A stretch of DNA of 47,890 nt from assembly GCA_032718475.1 (NCBI GenBank), contig JAUCBJ010007197.1:1-47890 (forward strand), read 5' to 3'. This document shows positions 21,440-33,099 of this stretch, in pieces. The number at the start of each line of letters is the position of its first letter. Position 1 is the first letter of the stretch. Source of the DNA: Nemertoderma westbladi. Lineage: Eukaryota; Xenacoelomorpha; Nemertodermatida; Nemertodermatidae. The notes below the pieces were generated by a model that worked only from the letters and a program-made list of their open reading frames with translations, was not told the origin of the DNA and did no database searches. The position numbers were made by a program, and so were the translations under genes.

Positions 21440-23295
21440 GGGAGGCTATAGACTGGGTCTGTGATCAACTCGGCTTCGTAGTTTAGGAAGCTCGACATCT
21501 CTTCTAGGCCCGGCTCCGCACCCTTCCTCTCTCGAGTGGAGAAAGCGATTTTCCTCCACTTATTGCGCAGCCAGATCGGCAGTGCCTGTGCTATCGTGGT
21601 GATGTTATTAGATGCGTTAAGTTCATATGGCGCATCTAGTGTCTTCAATACGATTAATGCCTTCTCGACCTTGTTCGCAAAGGTCTTTATGCTAACGTGG
21701 TTGTCCTGTAGGCCACCCGATGTTATACCTCTTAGGGTCTGCCGGATGATCTTGGCCGGGTGCCCGTACTCCCTGTCTAGCGCCCGCCATGCAGTCGTGA
21801 AGCCGCCCTCGATGCCCTGGTACTGCCTCACGATGTCGTATGCTGGGCCTCCTGTATACACCTGTAGATATTTTAGGCACTCCGCCTGCGTCAAGTTCTT
21901 ACTTAATATCTCGTTACTGTATATGCGCCGAAACTGCAGGTATTCTTCCGGCCTACTTCCGTCGAATTTAAATGGCTCGACTGGTGGTAACTCGATCCTG
22001 GACTTTAATGCATCGATTAATGTAGCCATTCCCATCGCTTGTGCTTCCAATGGGTTCGATGGATGCTGTACAGATTCTCCCATTGGGTGCGGTCCGTTTG
22101 TCCTATCTGTTGATTTCTTCTGTTGCGTCGGATATATCATGGGGGGTAACGGCCCCCTCCATATTTCCGTGTCACACGACCTGTTCTCGTCCAGGGGGTT
22201 CGATGTTCTTATTGCTGTTCGAGTATATTGTTGATATTGTAATGGGGGAATGTCACCCTGCCCCCTCCCCCCCACCGGTATGTTTGGTACTGGGGTTGAT
22301 GTTAATATATTGGGGCCCATACATCTATCTGCAATAACTCTCCCCTCCCGTGGATATATGTTATGTCCCTGTGTATTATAGTCATGCTGCTGTGCCGGTA
22401 CCAATATAGGCCTATCTACTTCTCGCCTACCTACCGGTATGTACTCCGCGATTTTCGGGTTTAATCCCGTCGTTCGCGCTACCCTATCGCCTACACTATC
22501 TCTCCCAGCATGGCCTATAATAGTATGTGCAGTAAGGCCTACAGTATGTCCTGCAGTCTGCATGTGCCCTTCCGAACCGAAGTTTAGTCTTTGCGAATCT
22601 CGAATCTCCCCGCGACTACCATACTCACGATCGGCAGCTATATCCCGTCGGGAAGCTTCTCTTCGATCCCCACTCCTGTTCTCTTCCTCGTATCGGTACG
22701 TCCTGTACCGCTCTCCTGGCGTGCGGTGCGTTTCTCCGGGGCGACGGCAATCTCCCGAAGTTCGACCCCACTGACTCCCTAACTCCATCTCTACTACCGA
22801 CGGCTCGCTATCCGTCCTCGCTCTCCGGTTGCTCCTAGCAACGACTCTTCTATTATCTTCACTCCTTCTCTCTTCGACCTCTCGGTTAAACTCTACTATT
22901 CTTCTTCTCTCTTCTGACTGGGCTCGACGTCTCGTCGCTCGCCCACTCTCGGCGCTAACATCTGACTCTACTCTGTCCGGCTGGACCTTCCTGGGGATAC
23001 TCGCCATCCCCCTACTATTCTCCATCGTCGGGTGCCGCGGTTCACCTAACTTGCCCCGCGCATTATCCCCCGACGCCTGAGGGACACTCTCTGCCCCCCC
23101 TCTCTCGCTACTAATCTCTCGTGGTGGGGCGCCCGTAGCCCCCCCCCACCCGCTACTTCTAACTTCACTATCTCTTACTACACTTCTATGTCCCTCTTGT
23201 CGGACATTCTCTACCCCCCTTCTCTCACCACTAATCTTCCGTGGTGGGGCGCCCGTAACCCCCCCCCCCCCCCCACCCGCTACTTCAAACTTCAC
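21433..23295 (-). pseudogene. Gag core (DUF1759-like) of element A
   Basis: A 620-codon frame. The first two-thirds is Arg/Glu/Ser-rich and repetitive. The last ~200 residues are a Pao-type Gag domain (PPVEPFKFDGSRPEEYLQF, then KYLQVYTGGPAYDIV, then AWRALDREYGHP). The homologous domain occurs in the ORF at 7293-10898, with weak identity. The frame stops at 21433 while the zinc-knuckle frame is in another phase, and their overlap is under 20 bases, so a one-base shift there, mutational or programmed, separates them. Gag would form the particle shell. Confidence 0.75.
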
Positions 23296-23400
23296 TATCT
23301 CTTACTACACTTCTATGCCCCCCTTGTGGGGCATTCTCTGCCCCCCCTCTCTCGCTACTAATCTTCCGTGGTGGGGCGCCCGTAGCCCCAACTAAGTCAG
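23080..23400. repeat. 120-127-bp tandem repeat inside Gag of element A
   Basis: GTGGTGGGGCGCCCGTA recurs at 23121, 23241 and 23368, embedded in a repeated C-rich block; the middle copy has a longer C run. In translation it yields repeated TGAPPR-ISxERxGxE units. About 2.5 copies. Confidence 0.85.
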
Positions 23401-24764
23401 GTAAGTAAGTGGGGTATTAATAAACGTTTCCCTAACTCCCGGCTCCTCGTAAATGCTCGAGCCCGCCTCGCTCTCTGACAGCCCCATCTGCGCCAGTTCC
23501 AGTCGGCGCTTCTGTTTGGCTTGATATTGAATAAGCCCCCCTTAGGCGGGCATGCAAATCATCCCGCACACGCTTCCCCGTTGCTCTCTCTCCAGATCCT
23601 CCCATGCACTCTGATCGGCTAATTCTGCCTCTCTCGCAACCCTCTTAAGTCGTCTCACCTCGCGCTCTCTTCGCTCATTATCCGCTCTCACCTCGCGCTC
23701 CTTACGTTCACTCTCCGCCCTCACCTCGCGCTTCTTACGTTCACTCTCACTCGCCGCCTCGCACTCTTCTTGCTCCTTCCTTTCCATCCTCACTATTTCC
23801 TCGCACTCCCTAAAGCTTCTCGCGACTTTCTCGGCCCTCTCTCTGTTCTCTCTAACCAGATCTTTTTCCTTCTCTAGCACACACTCCCTTCCTCTAGCTC
23901 TCTCTCTAACTCTCTCTGGTCTAGCGCCGCCAGATCGAGTTGGCATGCCAGATCTATTTCTCGCACCCATCTTTCTTTTGCGGAGGATGTAGCAGACTTA
24001 TCGGTTACGACGGACTCCCTCCGCCTTCCCGTCCTACTAACTTTCCCTCGCCTCCCAGAACTTTCTCCGAACGACGAGACAGAATCCTCGGGGTTAACCT
24101 CGGATTCGCCCTCCTGCGGTCCCCTCCAACCCACTAATTTTATTCCCCGGGCATCGACCAAGTATGGCCCTATGTACACTACACCAGGCTCCATACCCCT
24201 ACATTCCCATAGTTCAAACAGTTCGCTGGCAACCCCTCTCGCTCTCTCATCGGCTAGTTCTCCCTGCCCAAAACGCGCTAAGTAATCAAAATTTTTATTT
24301 GACTCACCTAGCCGCTTCTCTAACTTAACCTGGTCTATATTGGCCCCTCCTTTGGCTTCTTTTAGCTGTTTCTGGGTCGTGGCGTAGGCTTGTCGGAGCC
24401 GGTCGCTGACCCCGACATCCTCGTCGCCGACGTCTCCTCTATCCCTCCGTGTCCGGCGTTGTACCGGCAGCCCCACCGTCGCCGTTCCGGTGGGCCATCC
24501 GTCACCCTCGGCCTGTGGCTGGCCAGCGACATCGGCACGTCGACCGCCGCTGTGTGTCGACTCGTCTCTCTCCTCTCTCGACTCGTCTCTCCCTTCTCTC
24601 GACTCGCTCCCTTGTTGTAGACGGCCCCCCTCCTCTTGGATTGCCGGATCGCCTGTGGTTGACGAATCCGGCATCGTGGGTCGGTACCGTCACGTCGCGG
24701 CCTCGCGGATCGTTAGGTCACCATCCGGGGTCCGCGGCGGTGTCGTCTCTCCCTCTTGACTCAT
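23296..24764 (-). pseudogene. N-terminal Gag of element A, broken by a stop and frameshift
   Basis: The likely original start is ATG 24764 (MSQEGETTPPRTPDG). After 24 codons a TGA interrupts the frame, which continues in phase through ATG 24674; CGA to TGA decay would explain it. That frame ends at 23874, while an overlapping phase (23970-23542) continues with a long charged coiled-coil-like segment (repeated SERKxREVRA units), then TAA, then further open sequence in phase to about 23400. The overall composition (acidic, then coiled coil) is typical of the N-terminal part of invertebrate BEL/Pao Gag. Clearly a pseudogene. Confidence 0.65.
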
Positions 24765-24824
24765 CTTTAGTCTTATCGGTGGATCGGTGGCTTGCAGTCA
24801 GTTCGGGCTGTTGGATTCTATTAC

Positions 24825-25400
24825 TGTGACGGGATCCGAAGATCCCGATCTATCCGGTTCATTTATTTACGCGTCCCCGCCGTGTGAGTGAAAAGGGTTT
24901 ATTGTCGGATTGAGAGTTCTGATATTGTTGACACTGTACCAGTATAAATATAATAGGATAAGCACAGACACAGTTATTGCAGTATTGAATTAATAGGCTA
25001 CTGTATAAGTGAATGATGGCAGCAGCGAACGGTAATAGAAGTTACCGCCCTGCTCTAACTGAGCTGACTAACTAAGTGAATAAAGTGACACAGTGACTGG
25101 TAATATATATTGCACTAGTTGGCCGTATTACATTACTCAGTGGATGCCTCCCCCCCATTGGCTAATAACTCACTTCTCACCCTCCCATCTCTCTGGGAGT
25201 GCCTCCCCCCGCTGCTGTCACTCTCTCCCTCCCGGAGGTGCAACCTCTGTCCCCCACTGTGTGTGTTCCTTTGGGGTTTGTCGCCCCTTTTATTGGGGTG
25301 ACACGAGGTTGATTGGTAATCAACCTCGTGCTCCCAATATTGCTTAAGGGTCTCGCTGGCCCAACTTTGTGGGGTGGTTAGCGGAATTGATTCGCTAACA
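24825..25400 (-). repeat. 5' LTR of element A
   Basis: 576 bp. In minus sense it begins TGTTAGCGAATC and ends GGATCCCGTCACA. It aligns end to end by structure with the LTR at 43289-43828: shared TGTGACGGGATCC, ACGCGTCCCCGCCGTGT, CTCCCAATATTGCTTA and GCTAACA in plus sense. It stands upstream of Gag on the minus strand and has no polypurine tract outside it, hence a 5' LTR. Two hairpins (25281-25303 and 25302-25330) are conserved in form with the other LTR. Confidence 0.85.
25302..25330. repeat. Perfect 13-bp hairpin in LTR A
   Basis: CACGAGGTTGATT (25302-25314), loop GGT, then AATCAACCTCGTG (25318-25330). The equivalent hairpin in LTR B (43736-43764) has a different sequence but still pairs. 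Confidence 0.85.
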
Positions 25401-25699
25401 GAGGATGAAGGCCCAGGAGTTTCGCTGGGGGTTCTTCAACCTAAATCAGCATATACATCATCAATTGATCCACCGTTAGTTACCATTTACCTACCAGGAA
25501 GTGCTAACTTGCACTGGGAGGGGTCACCAGCACTGGAGGAGGAGGAGGCTGGATGGACAAAGGCGGGGAAGGTGGAGTTCAGGAGTACTGTATGTATAAA
25601 GTTGAAAAATCAAACACAAATAATTAATAGTCTAAATATGGGTGGTGATGTAATTATATGGATTGTTTATTATCCAATTACTGATTGTTTTTAATTATT
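25401..25699. other. Stretch outside element A, no gene recognised
   Basis: Contains an open frame of 106 codons (25374-25694) with no recognisable domain and no support from neighbours. Nothing else seen. Confidence 0.35.
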
Positions 25700-27010
25700 T
25701 CGATTGTTTATTATCTTTCTGATAGTCACTGTTGGCATAGCACGATCGCAGATGGATTATCCTCCTGGACCTAGATACGTATGGTGCCGCTGGGACTGGG
25801 TCGGTGATCGAGTAGGTTTACGAGTTATGTGCGGGGCTGATGGTGAGGGAACTGGTCTATCTACAATGTCGGCCCAGGTTGGTGTCGTTTCTGAATGTGT
25901 TGGTGAGGTGCTCGTGGGTGGCTCTGGTGGAGTCGGCAGTGGTACTTGTGGTGTGTCTTTACCGCTATGGGGCGTCGTAAAGTGCTGGATCCGCAGTAGG
26001 ATGCAGTTATGTCTGACTACACAGTCACTCTGTTAGCATATAAGGTAGTTGTGGTTGGGATAGGCCTCCACCACAGTGCCTTGGCCCGTCCAACACTTGG
26101 TGGTTGGGTCCTGGATGAGGAGTGGTTGGCCCATGGGGAGGGTGCGTAGAGGACGTGTATAGCTGTTAATTCGCCTGTAGCCCGTCTTTGTTCCCAGCAG
26201 CGTGTTCGGCGAGCTCTTGGAAGGTGCGGTGCCATTTGGGGTCAAATGATGAGAAATGGATGGGGAGGATTTTGCGGATGTTCCTCCCATATAGCAGTTC
26301 GGCTGGCGAATGTCCGCCTTAATGCGCTGTGTTGTGGTAAGCAAGGATACCCTGAGCGATGCTATCTGAGTCATGGTTTGCCCCTCTGATTATTTTCTTC
26401 ATGGCCTTTACAGCCTCATCCGCTCGTATTGTTTGTACAGGGTAGGTGTGGGCTGGGTGGCTCCAGGCATACTCCCCAGCGGTGAACTTTTGGGCCACTT
26501 CTGAAACGAGTTGCAGGCTGCCATCTGGGTGGAGAATGGTTGGGACAGCAGTGGCAAGGAATAAGACCCGGAAACAGGGTATGATTGCAGCTGAAGTGGT
26601 GTTGGTACCGAGACGGTATAGTGAGTACAGTGTACACATTGGTGCAAACGAGGTAGCCCGCTGCCCCTATGATGCACAGATCCACATGGATGCACTGGAA
26701 TGGTCGTATAGCATCTGGGTTGTATACGGTGTAGGGGCTCAGGGACATGAGATGGAAGGGCTGACTGACACGACTGACAGTTTTCCACAACTTGCTTTAT
26801 GTCATTTGCGATAGTGGGCCACCAGACTGCCCCGTTGGCCCAGTCCCGAGTCTTATTGATGCCCTGGTGGGTAGCGTGGAGTTGCCAAAGTGTATTGGGT
26901 CACATATCGGTTGGTATATAAAGTTGTGGTCTGCATAGAATGATACCATCTTGAGCCATCAGGTCAGACCAGTACTGGTAGTGATCCAGTAAGCAACCGA
27001 GGGTGGACTC
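25700..27010 (-). pseudogene. Ty3/gypsy integrase fossil
   Basis: Minus-strand frames, read in order from high to low coordinates: an H2C2-type zinc region (VENCQSCQSALPSHVPEPLH) near 26790; start of the catalytic core (RPFQCIHVDL); a downstream core block (DEAVKAMKKIIRGANHDSDS, AQGILAYHNTAH); and a C-terminal block (LPMGQPLLIQDPTTK) near 26100, then a Pro-rich tail. At least three frames are needed and the central catalytic part is degraded, so it is dead. Gypsy integrases join the cDNA to the genome. It may belong with the protease/RT fossil at 30710-31380. Confidence 0.75.
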
Positions 27011-27069
27011 TCTATAGCCGAGGGGCACTTGTATAATAACTAATAATCACGAACCCCATCCTCTTATAA

Positions 27070-27150
27070 TATATAACTCTGTAGTAGTCAGTAGCAGTAG
27101 TAATAATAGTAGTAGTAGTAGTAGTATAAGTAGTAAGTAATAGTAAAGGA
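27070..27150. repeat. (TAG)n microsatellite region
   Basis: Impure run of AGT/TAG trinucleotides. This is the same tail seen after copies of the LINE family here, but no LINE coding sequence adjoins it. Confidence 0.7.
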
Positions 27151-28125
27151 GATCGGTTTAAACCAAAGTGATAAAGTAACATTATTATATAACATAATCA
27201 TATAGACAAAGTAGAATAAGATACAGATTCATAATTATTTTATCAAACTCATGTACTACTTACTTCAATGTGCCAATTGTAATAATAATTAAACATATTA
27301 TTCCGATTAATCTGCGTTTGGCCCTATAAGATATTATACTGAAGTGTTTTATATCAATATATCCATGCGAGTAAACAAGAAGTGAAGTAAATGTTTATTA
27401 TTATAGTTTTAGAAATTGAATGATATACCCAAGATAGTGAAATAGATAATATACAAGAAATTGCCATTTGATCAGATATATCAAAGCGGCGTCTTTAGTA
27501 TAATACTGTAATAGTATCAATTAACTCTGTTATACAATGTAAATATACTAAATCTATTTATAAATATATTATGAGCCCTACATTGTATATTTCTCCTACA
27601 GGTAGACAATGTAGTATGTTAAAACTTGATATAATTTGGTATAATGTATAACATATTACAAATAAGACTGAGGCAGCTAAACTATATTGCAAAGAAATCA
27701 AATATCCTAAAGTAATATACTAGACCCTCCCTCCACCCTATAAATAGTGTTCACCACCTACCCCACCCACCGCCCTTATTACTTCATTATAATGAAAGAT
27801 AGTACTGGCGCTCCGGTCACTCCGTTCCCTCCGCTGGGGGGGTTAAGTAGTAGGTTCTGACACTATGCAAAATCCGAGCACAGAGTTAGAAGCGCATTGG
27901 ATAGGCGAACATTTCTTGCAGTGAAAGTATTTCCATACCTATTATAGTTTTCGAGATAGTCAGACATGAGTAGCAAAAATTTGAATTTTTTTCGGTAAAG
28001 TCTGATTTCACCAGTACCTGTCATCCGAAATATGGATTGTGATATATCGTTGGATGCGGGTCCACTAACTGTACATTCACATATTTTCAAGGAAAAAATT
28101 CGATCAAGGGTTTTCGAAATATTTT
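27151..28125. other. AT-rich stretch without a gene
   Basis: No ORF or repeat I can support; a short inverted segment (ACAATGTAAATATA and TACATTGTATAT) lies near 27535-27595. Confidence 0.4.
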
Positions 28126-28129
28126 CGAA

Positions 28130-29410
28130 TTACCGGAAGCAGACTTTGGACGACCATATCTCCGGTACCGATAGGCCTATTGAGTCGAAATTTTTTTTAA
28201 TCTACTTAGAACACTCCAGTGAATGTTTTTTAGTTTGAAAGTTTTGCCCCAAAATGCTCAGAAGTAATTTCGAAAAAACTGATCATTTCGCGATCATGAT
28301 CTTTTGACCCCCTAGAATTGAACTTTTTTATGGTCAAATTTTGGCTACCCCCCCTAATTCGAGGGTGAGGAATCTTTTTGTAATGTTAAGTTTTTTCATA
28401 CGGTGAACTCACAGGACTTGGTCTTCGAAATAAAACCGAAAACATGATCTTTCCTGATCATGGCCTGATCAATTCGCTTTTTGAAAATTTCGAAATGCTT
28501 AAAAGTTGCCCCTTCTTAATAGAAGTCGATTAGTAAAAAAAAAATCGGTGGTCTCAAACAAAGTTTTCGAGAAAATCGGGAAAAACCGAAAAACACGATC
28601 TTTTATGATCAGGTATCAGATCTCGAGAACCGGTTGTCCGATCGAGCCAATTTTTTTTTTAATCAACTCAGAATAGACCATTAAACATTTCTTACAATGA
28701 ATGTTTATTAGAAAAATGCTTAGATTCGATTTTAAATATACTGATCTTTTCGCGATCATGATCTTGAGTTTTGACCCACTAGACTTGAACTTTTTTATGC
28801 CCAAATTTTGGCTACCCCACATAATTCGAGGGTGAGGAATCTTTTTGTGATGTTAAGTTTTTCCATACGGTGAACTCCCAGGACTTGGTCTTCGAAATAA
28901 AACCAAAAACACGATCTTTTCTGATCGCGGCCTGATCAAATCGCTTTTTGAAAATTTCGAAATGCTCAAAAGTTGCCCCTTCATCATAGAAGTCGATTCG
29001 TAAAAAAAAAATCGGGGGTCTCAAACAAAGTTTTCGAGAAAATTGGAAAAAACCGAAAAATATGATCTTTAATGATCAGGTATCAGATCTCGAGAACCGG
29101 TTGTCCGATCGAGCCAATTTTTTTTTTAATCGACTCAGGGCGGTGTTCTGAACGTTTCCTACAGTAATTGTTTATATCCAAAATGCTTAGTTACGATTTT
29201 ACGAAGTCCGATCTTGGCGCGATCATGATCTTGCGTTTTGACCGGGAAGAATTCACTTTTTTTAAAATCTTTTAACGGGAATCATGACTAATGTGGGGTC
29301 GCTGATTCTTTTTGTAATGTTAAGTTTTGCGATTGGAGCAAGCCTTGAGTGTCCGATTGCTGATCAAAACTGATCTTTGCTGATCATGGTCAAGATCATG
29401 ATCTGATCGC
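28130..29410. repeat. 467-bp GATC-rich tandem array, about 2.7 units
   Basis: TGATCAGGTATCAGATCTCG recurs at 28606 and 29073 (467 bp apart). Both copies are followed by AGAACCGGTTGTCCGATCGA and a long T run, and the sequences before them also match. A first, more diverged unit starts near 28130 and a partial third ends near 29410. Units are dense in GATC, often as TGATCATGATC or CGCGATCATGATC palindromes. Non-coding. Confidence 0.88.
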
Positions 29411-29849
29411 TCCAAAAAAGATTATTTGAAGGTAAACCCATATGCTGCCTATCGATTGGCGCCGGTCCCAAGTCCGTAGCATTAGCGGTTCTGGAGATAG
29501 TTGCATAGCAACGCGGTTGCTAGGGAGGCTGACTTTTTGACTCAAATTGGCCATAGCCGGAGAACCGTAGACTTTTTTAACACATTATGTATGGCGAAAA
29601 GTCTTCTGGATAAATTTTGGGGGGGGGTCTAGGAACATCCTATTGTTCGTTTTCGCTTAGTTGCTGAGATCCTCTCGTCCCCCAAATTCCAGGAATCTAT
29701 AAAGGCATTCTGCTGGACTAGTTCCGTGGCCGGAAAAGTTGTCGGTGTTCTGCGAACAGAGAACCTAATCGGTTTAGGGCCCTGACATCCAGAAAGACCA
29801 AAATTTTGACAGTTAACTTTGAAAGTCCTCAGCAAGTCTCTGATTGGAT
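29411..29849. other. Stretch without a gene
   Basis: No credible ORF or repeat; contains a short G run near 29620. Confidence 0.4.
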
Positions 29850-30515
29850 GAGCATAAGCTCAAAGGATGGTATGCTTGAGCATGTGGACGACTTCTGTTA
29901 CCTGAGATCATGGATCCGGAAGTCAGGCCTTACGGCCTTCGAATACGTAAGGGAAAGGCATGGGCAGCCTTGAATAGGCTTTTCAGGATTTGGAAGTCAC
30001 CGAGAATTAGTCGGAAACTTAAGGTCCGATTATTATGAGCAGCAGTAGTTCCAGTACTCCTCTATGGGAGTCCATGCTGGGCTCTAACTGCTGAGGATAC
30101 CAAATCTCTGGATGGCACATTCACAAGAATGCTACGCCGGGTTCATTGTGTCAAGTACAATGCACACATCTCCAACCAGACACTATATAACATTGGAGGT
30201 GTCTCATTGGTTCCCCCAAGCTTGACACTAGAACAAAATCGCCTCCGCTTTGCAGGACATTGCTTTCGCCATGAGGACCAGCCAGTGCATAATCTTGTAC
30301 TTTGGCAGCCCCATGGATTGAATCAGCATGGTGGACAGCCCATGACTTTCTTGAGACGCATCTTAAAGGACACTGGCCATGAAGATGCGGATGATCTAGC
30401 AAATGTCATGGGTGATAGGGAGTTGTGGCGGCGCAATTTCGTCGACAAGCCGGCACAGCATTCTTAAAAATGCAGTTGCAATGCAGCATGCCAATCCTAG
30501 TAGTACTGGTAGTAG
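29850..30515 (+). pseudogene. LINE 3' fragment
   Basis: The plus frame encodes the LINE C-terminal domain: VLLYGSPCWALTAEDTKSLD, TRMLRRVHCVKYNAH, LRFAGHCFRHEDQPVHNLVL, DDLANVMGDRELWRRNF. It ends CPAQHS-like then ATGCCAATCCTAGTAGTA. Upstream frames are shifted and a stop interrupts near 30036. Same family as 15590-16680 and 37780-38345. Confidence 0.85.
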
Positions 30516-30519
30516 GGGC

Positions 30520-31380
30520 GGACCAGGTGATTAGTGATGTCATGTTTGGATGTTGGCCAGATGGTAATGGTGGTGATGAGGGCATGGTATATTGGGTCAC
30601 ATATTGGGCCCTATTCCGCTGATTTCCTCTAAGCGGGCATCCTGGGAGTTGAGGGATGGAATTGTGGCAATGGCAGTATTGATAATGTATTCGTGGTCGA
30701 CATCATCTTCCTGGGTGAGTAAAATGTCGTCAGTGGCTGGGGGGTGGAGGGGGGCCCTGTAGAAGGCGTCTGTGATAAGGTGTTTGGCACGTTTTTAGTG
30801 CCTGGCTGTAAACAAACTTCTTCAACCCCTTCAATCTTTCAATGACGGTGAATACGCTGGCAGTGGATGGGATACGTGAGACCACGTGAAAGGGAGATGG
30901 GGAGAAGTAGGTTGTGCGGATGGTGTATAGGTTAAATTCCCTGAGATCAACAGTAATGCGGACTGATTCACCATCTTTTTTCCGAGTAACTACCACTGGG
31001 CTCAGCCAGTCACTGGGGCAGTTCTCATTGTTGGCTGGTTCGAGGATCCCTGCAGCCACCTGCTCATACAGTTTGCTGGAATGCTCCTGCTGGTGTAGGA
31101 GTTCTTTGGTTTGGCACCAGGGAGGAGTTTAATTGTCATGTCCCCACCCTTCATCACTCTGCAGATACCGGGCAAGGGGAGGAGAAACCGAGATTTCAGG
31201 GCCGCCCAGGCCGTGTCGCAGTCTACTGCAAGGATCGGTACCAGTAGTGGTGGGGTTTGGTTGTAGCTGGTACGTCAATTCCCATGTGGAGCGCTCCGAT
31301 TCGATATCAAAGGGTGGTGGTGGCGAGTTTCGCAAAATGAAGGATGATGGGTCATGGTGGTCGGTTGCCATATCAGCGTA
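30520..31380 (-). pseudogene. Ty3/gypsy protease/RT fossil
   Basis: Minus frames give a pre-RT block (PGAKPKNSYTSRSIP in one frame) and the RT start (AGILEPANNENCPSDWLSPV, VVTRKKDGESVRITVDLREF, then SVFTVIERLKGLKK). The frame then leaves RT before the catalytic YxDD box. Continuation at 30520-30730 has no RT core, so an internal deletion has occurred. The stretch 30520-30957 is duplicated at 38353-38812. Confidence 0.75.
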
Positions 31381-32300
31381 TTATAGTATAGCCATGTTAG
31401 TTAAAATAAATAATTTATTTAGTATTGCAGTATTAGGTCAAGCCTTAGAGAGTGGTATGGAGAGGCCTATGGTATCTGAGCCTAGTCCACATGCACGCAT
31501 AGGTAGTAAATACTGAAACTGCGCCATGTTTAATAATGTAAATGAGTGCCATAAGCCTAATAATACCAACTGACGGCAAACCGGTAGGTTGGTTCACCAT
31601 ATATCACACAAACATATAATTTTCTTCATATTTGATTGGTGATTCACAACATCAAGAGAACAGCAAACAGCATTTCTTGTGCTCGGCAAAGGTCTGAACC
31701 CTTCAAATATTACTACTATAAAAAATATAGAACCAAAATTAGCATTTGAATATTAATTCAACCATATAAGGAGTGATTTCCTTTAATCTAAATTTGGTTT
31801 TCAGCCACTACCCTGCCCTGCCCTGTCATGCTGTAAAAAAATTTAAAATTAAACTGATAACTGATAAACTGATAAACTTTTAACTGATAACAAAACGGTT
31901 TGCAGATTGAAAATCCGGAATAAATTGCACAAGATAGATATTTATTTCGCAGGGGAGTTTACCCCCCCACACCCCCTTTAGTGGAGTCGGTGGAAAGAAA
32001 GCACACCCCTTTTTAAATTCAGTATAATTTTAAATTAAGTGAGATGAGCTTGGATATGAAATGTTTGCCATACACTATACACATTACACACTTACTAATC
32101 CTATCTGTTTATACTTACCTCGCCCACAGATGCCATTGGCCGCCAGTTATTATAACAGACGATGTTTTATCATGCCATCCTGGTGAATGTTTTCCGTGCA
32201 AGTTTGCGGTGCCAGTGCGGTGTCTAAGTATTTTTCCACCATAGTATTGAAATTCGAACATAATTATACCATCCTGTAAATATGAATGCGAAATATTATT
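31381..32300. other. AT-rich stretch without a gene
   Basis: Nothing supportable beyond short repeats of AACTGATAA near 31850-31890. Confidence 0.4.
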
Positions 32301-32311
32301 TCGGGTCGGAG

Positions 32312-32338
32312 CCCCCCCCCCCCCCCCCCCCCCCCCCC
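32312..32338. repeat. Poly-C tract (27 C)
   Basis: Uninterrupted C run; length may be unreliable. Confidence 0.9.
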
Positions 32339-32616
32339 TTTTCAAATTTCAATAAAATGCTACGAAATTTGGTATGATGATAGATCGACACCTTTTCTTA
32401 CTGGTGGCCTGGCCGGATTTTTCAATTTCTCAGTTATTTACCTACAACAAGCCCTTAAAAAAATATATTTAGCAATGTTTAACCACCTCCGTAGACTTTA
32501 TTTTACGTCTTTGGAATGTAATCTAGATATCATAGAACCGAACCGCATTCGTCTGTAGATTCCGAATCTGAAAACCGTTTTAAATTTCACCAATATTTTC
32601 CTGAGATATTATCAAC

Positions 32617-32827
32617 ATTCAAAAATATACATTTTTTGACTTAAATCATTACATTATTCTAATGTATTTTTTTACCTTATTCTAGAATATTAATTATTAT
32701 TTAGCTAAGCGTTTAAAACTCTGACAAGTTTTGAACGCTTAGCTAAATAATAATTCATATTCTAGAATAGAGTCATAAATACATTAGAATAATGAAGATT
32801 TACGTCATAAAATGTATATTTTTGAAT
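32617..32827. mobile_element. 211-bp foldback element (near-complete hairpin)
   Basis: The left arm from ATTCAAAAATATACATTTT at 32617 pairs with the right arm ending AAAATGTATATTTTTGAAT at 32827, with a loop of about 6 bases near 32724. The central part (AATTATTATTTAGCTAAGCG and its complement) is almost perfect; outer parts have small indels. The size and structure fit a MITE or a palindromic insertion. No clear target duplication: flanks read ATCAAC and GCGATC. Confidence 0.8.
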
Positions 32828-33099
32828 GCGATCGAAAAAAAATTCGATAAAATGTACTGGGGTGGCTATATTGCAGCACCAAAATTACAAGTAGTGAACA
32901 ATTGTCATAAAATTTGAAAGTTACAATTTTCGGCTGATTGTTTTTCAATACAGGTTTGTTGGGGAGCAAATTCTATTGGAAAATATTTAAATATATTCTG
33001 ATTACTATAAATGGCTGTTTTAGTCCTCTACGTAGGCAAAAAATGTAACCAACACTTTTCAGTTTGAACACAAAATTCTTAATTCACTTAAACGATGCT

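Larger units (their letters stand above)
19700..25400 (-). mobile_element. LTR element A: decayed BEL/Pao-like Gag-protease element
   Basis: Minus-strand order: LTR (25400-24825), a ~60-bp leader, Gag frames (24764 to 21433), CCHC and protease (to 20420), a small membrane-protein ORF (20365-19763), then a hairpin near 19707-19738. No RT, RNase H, integrase or 3' LTR is found; the left end is lost near 19700. Gag has at least one nonsense codon and two frameshifts. The interior is GC-rich compared with the AT-rich surroundings. No target-site duplication can be tested because one end is missing. Confidence 0.8.

Noticed and set aside
24390-24829. Several overlapping plus-strand ORFs of 76-126 codons in GC-rich DNA
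   Set aside because: They are shadows of the minus-strand Gag frame of element A and lack recognisable domains.
25374-25694. 106-codon plus-strand ORF
   Set aside because: It overlaps the end of LTR A, has no recognisable domain and no supporting context.
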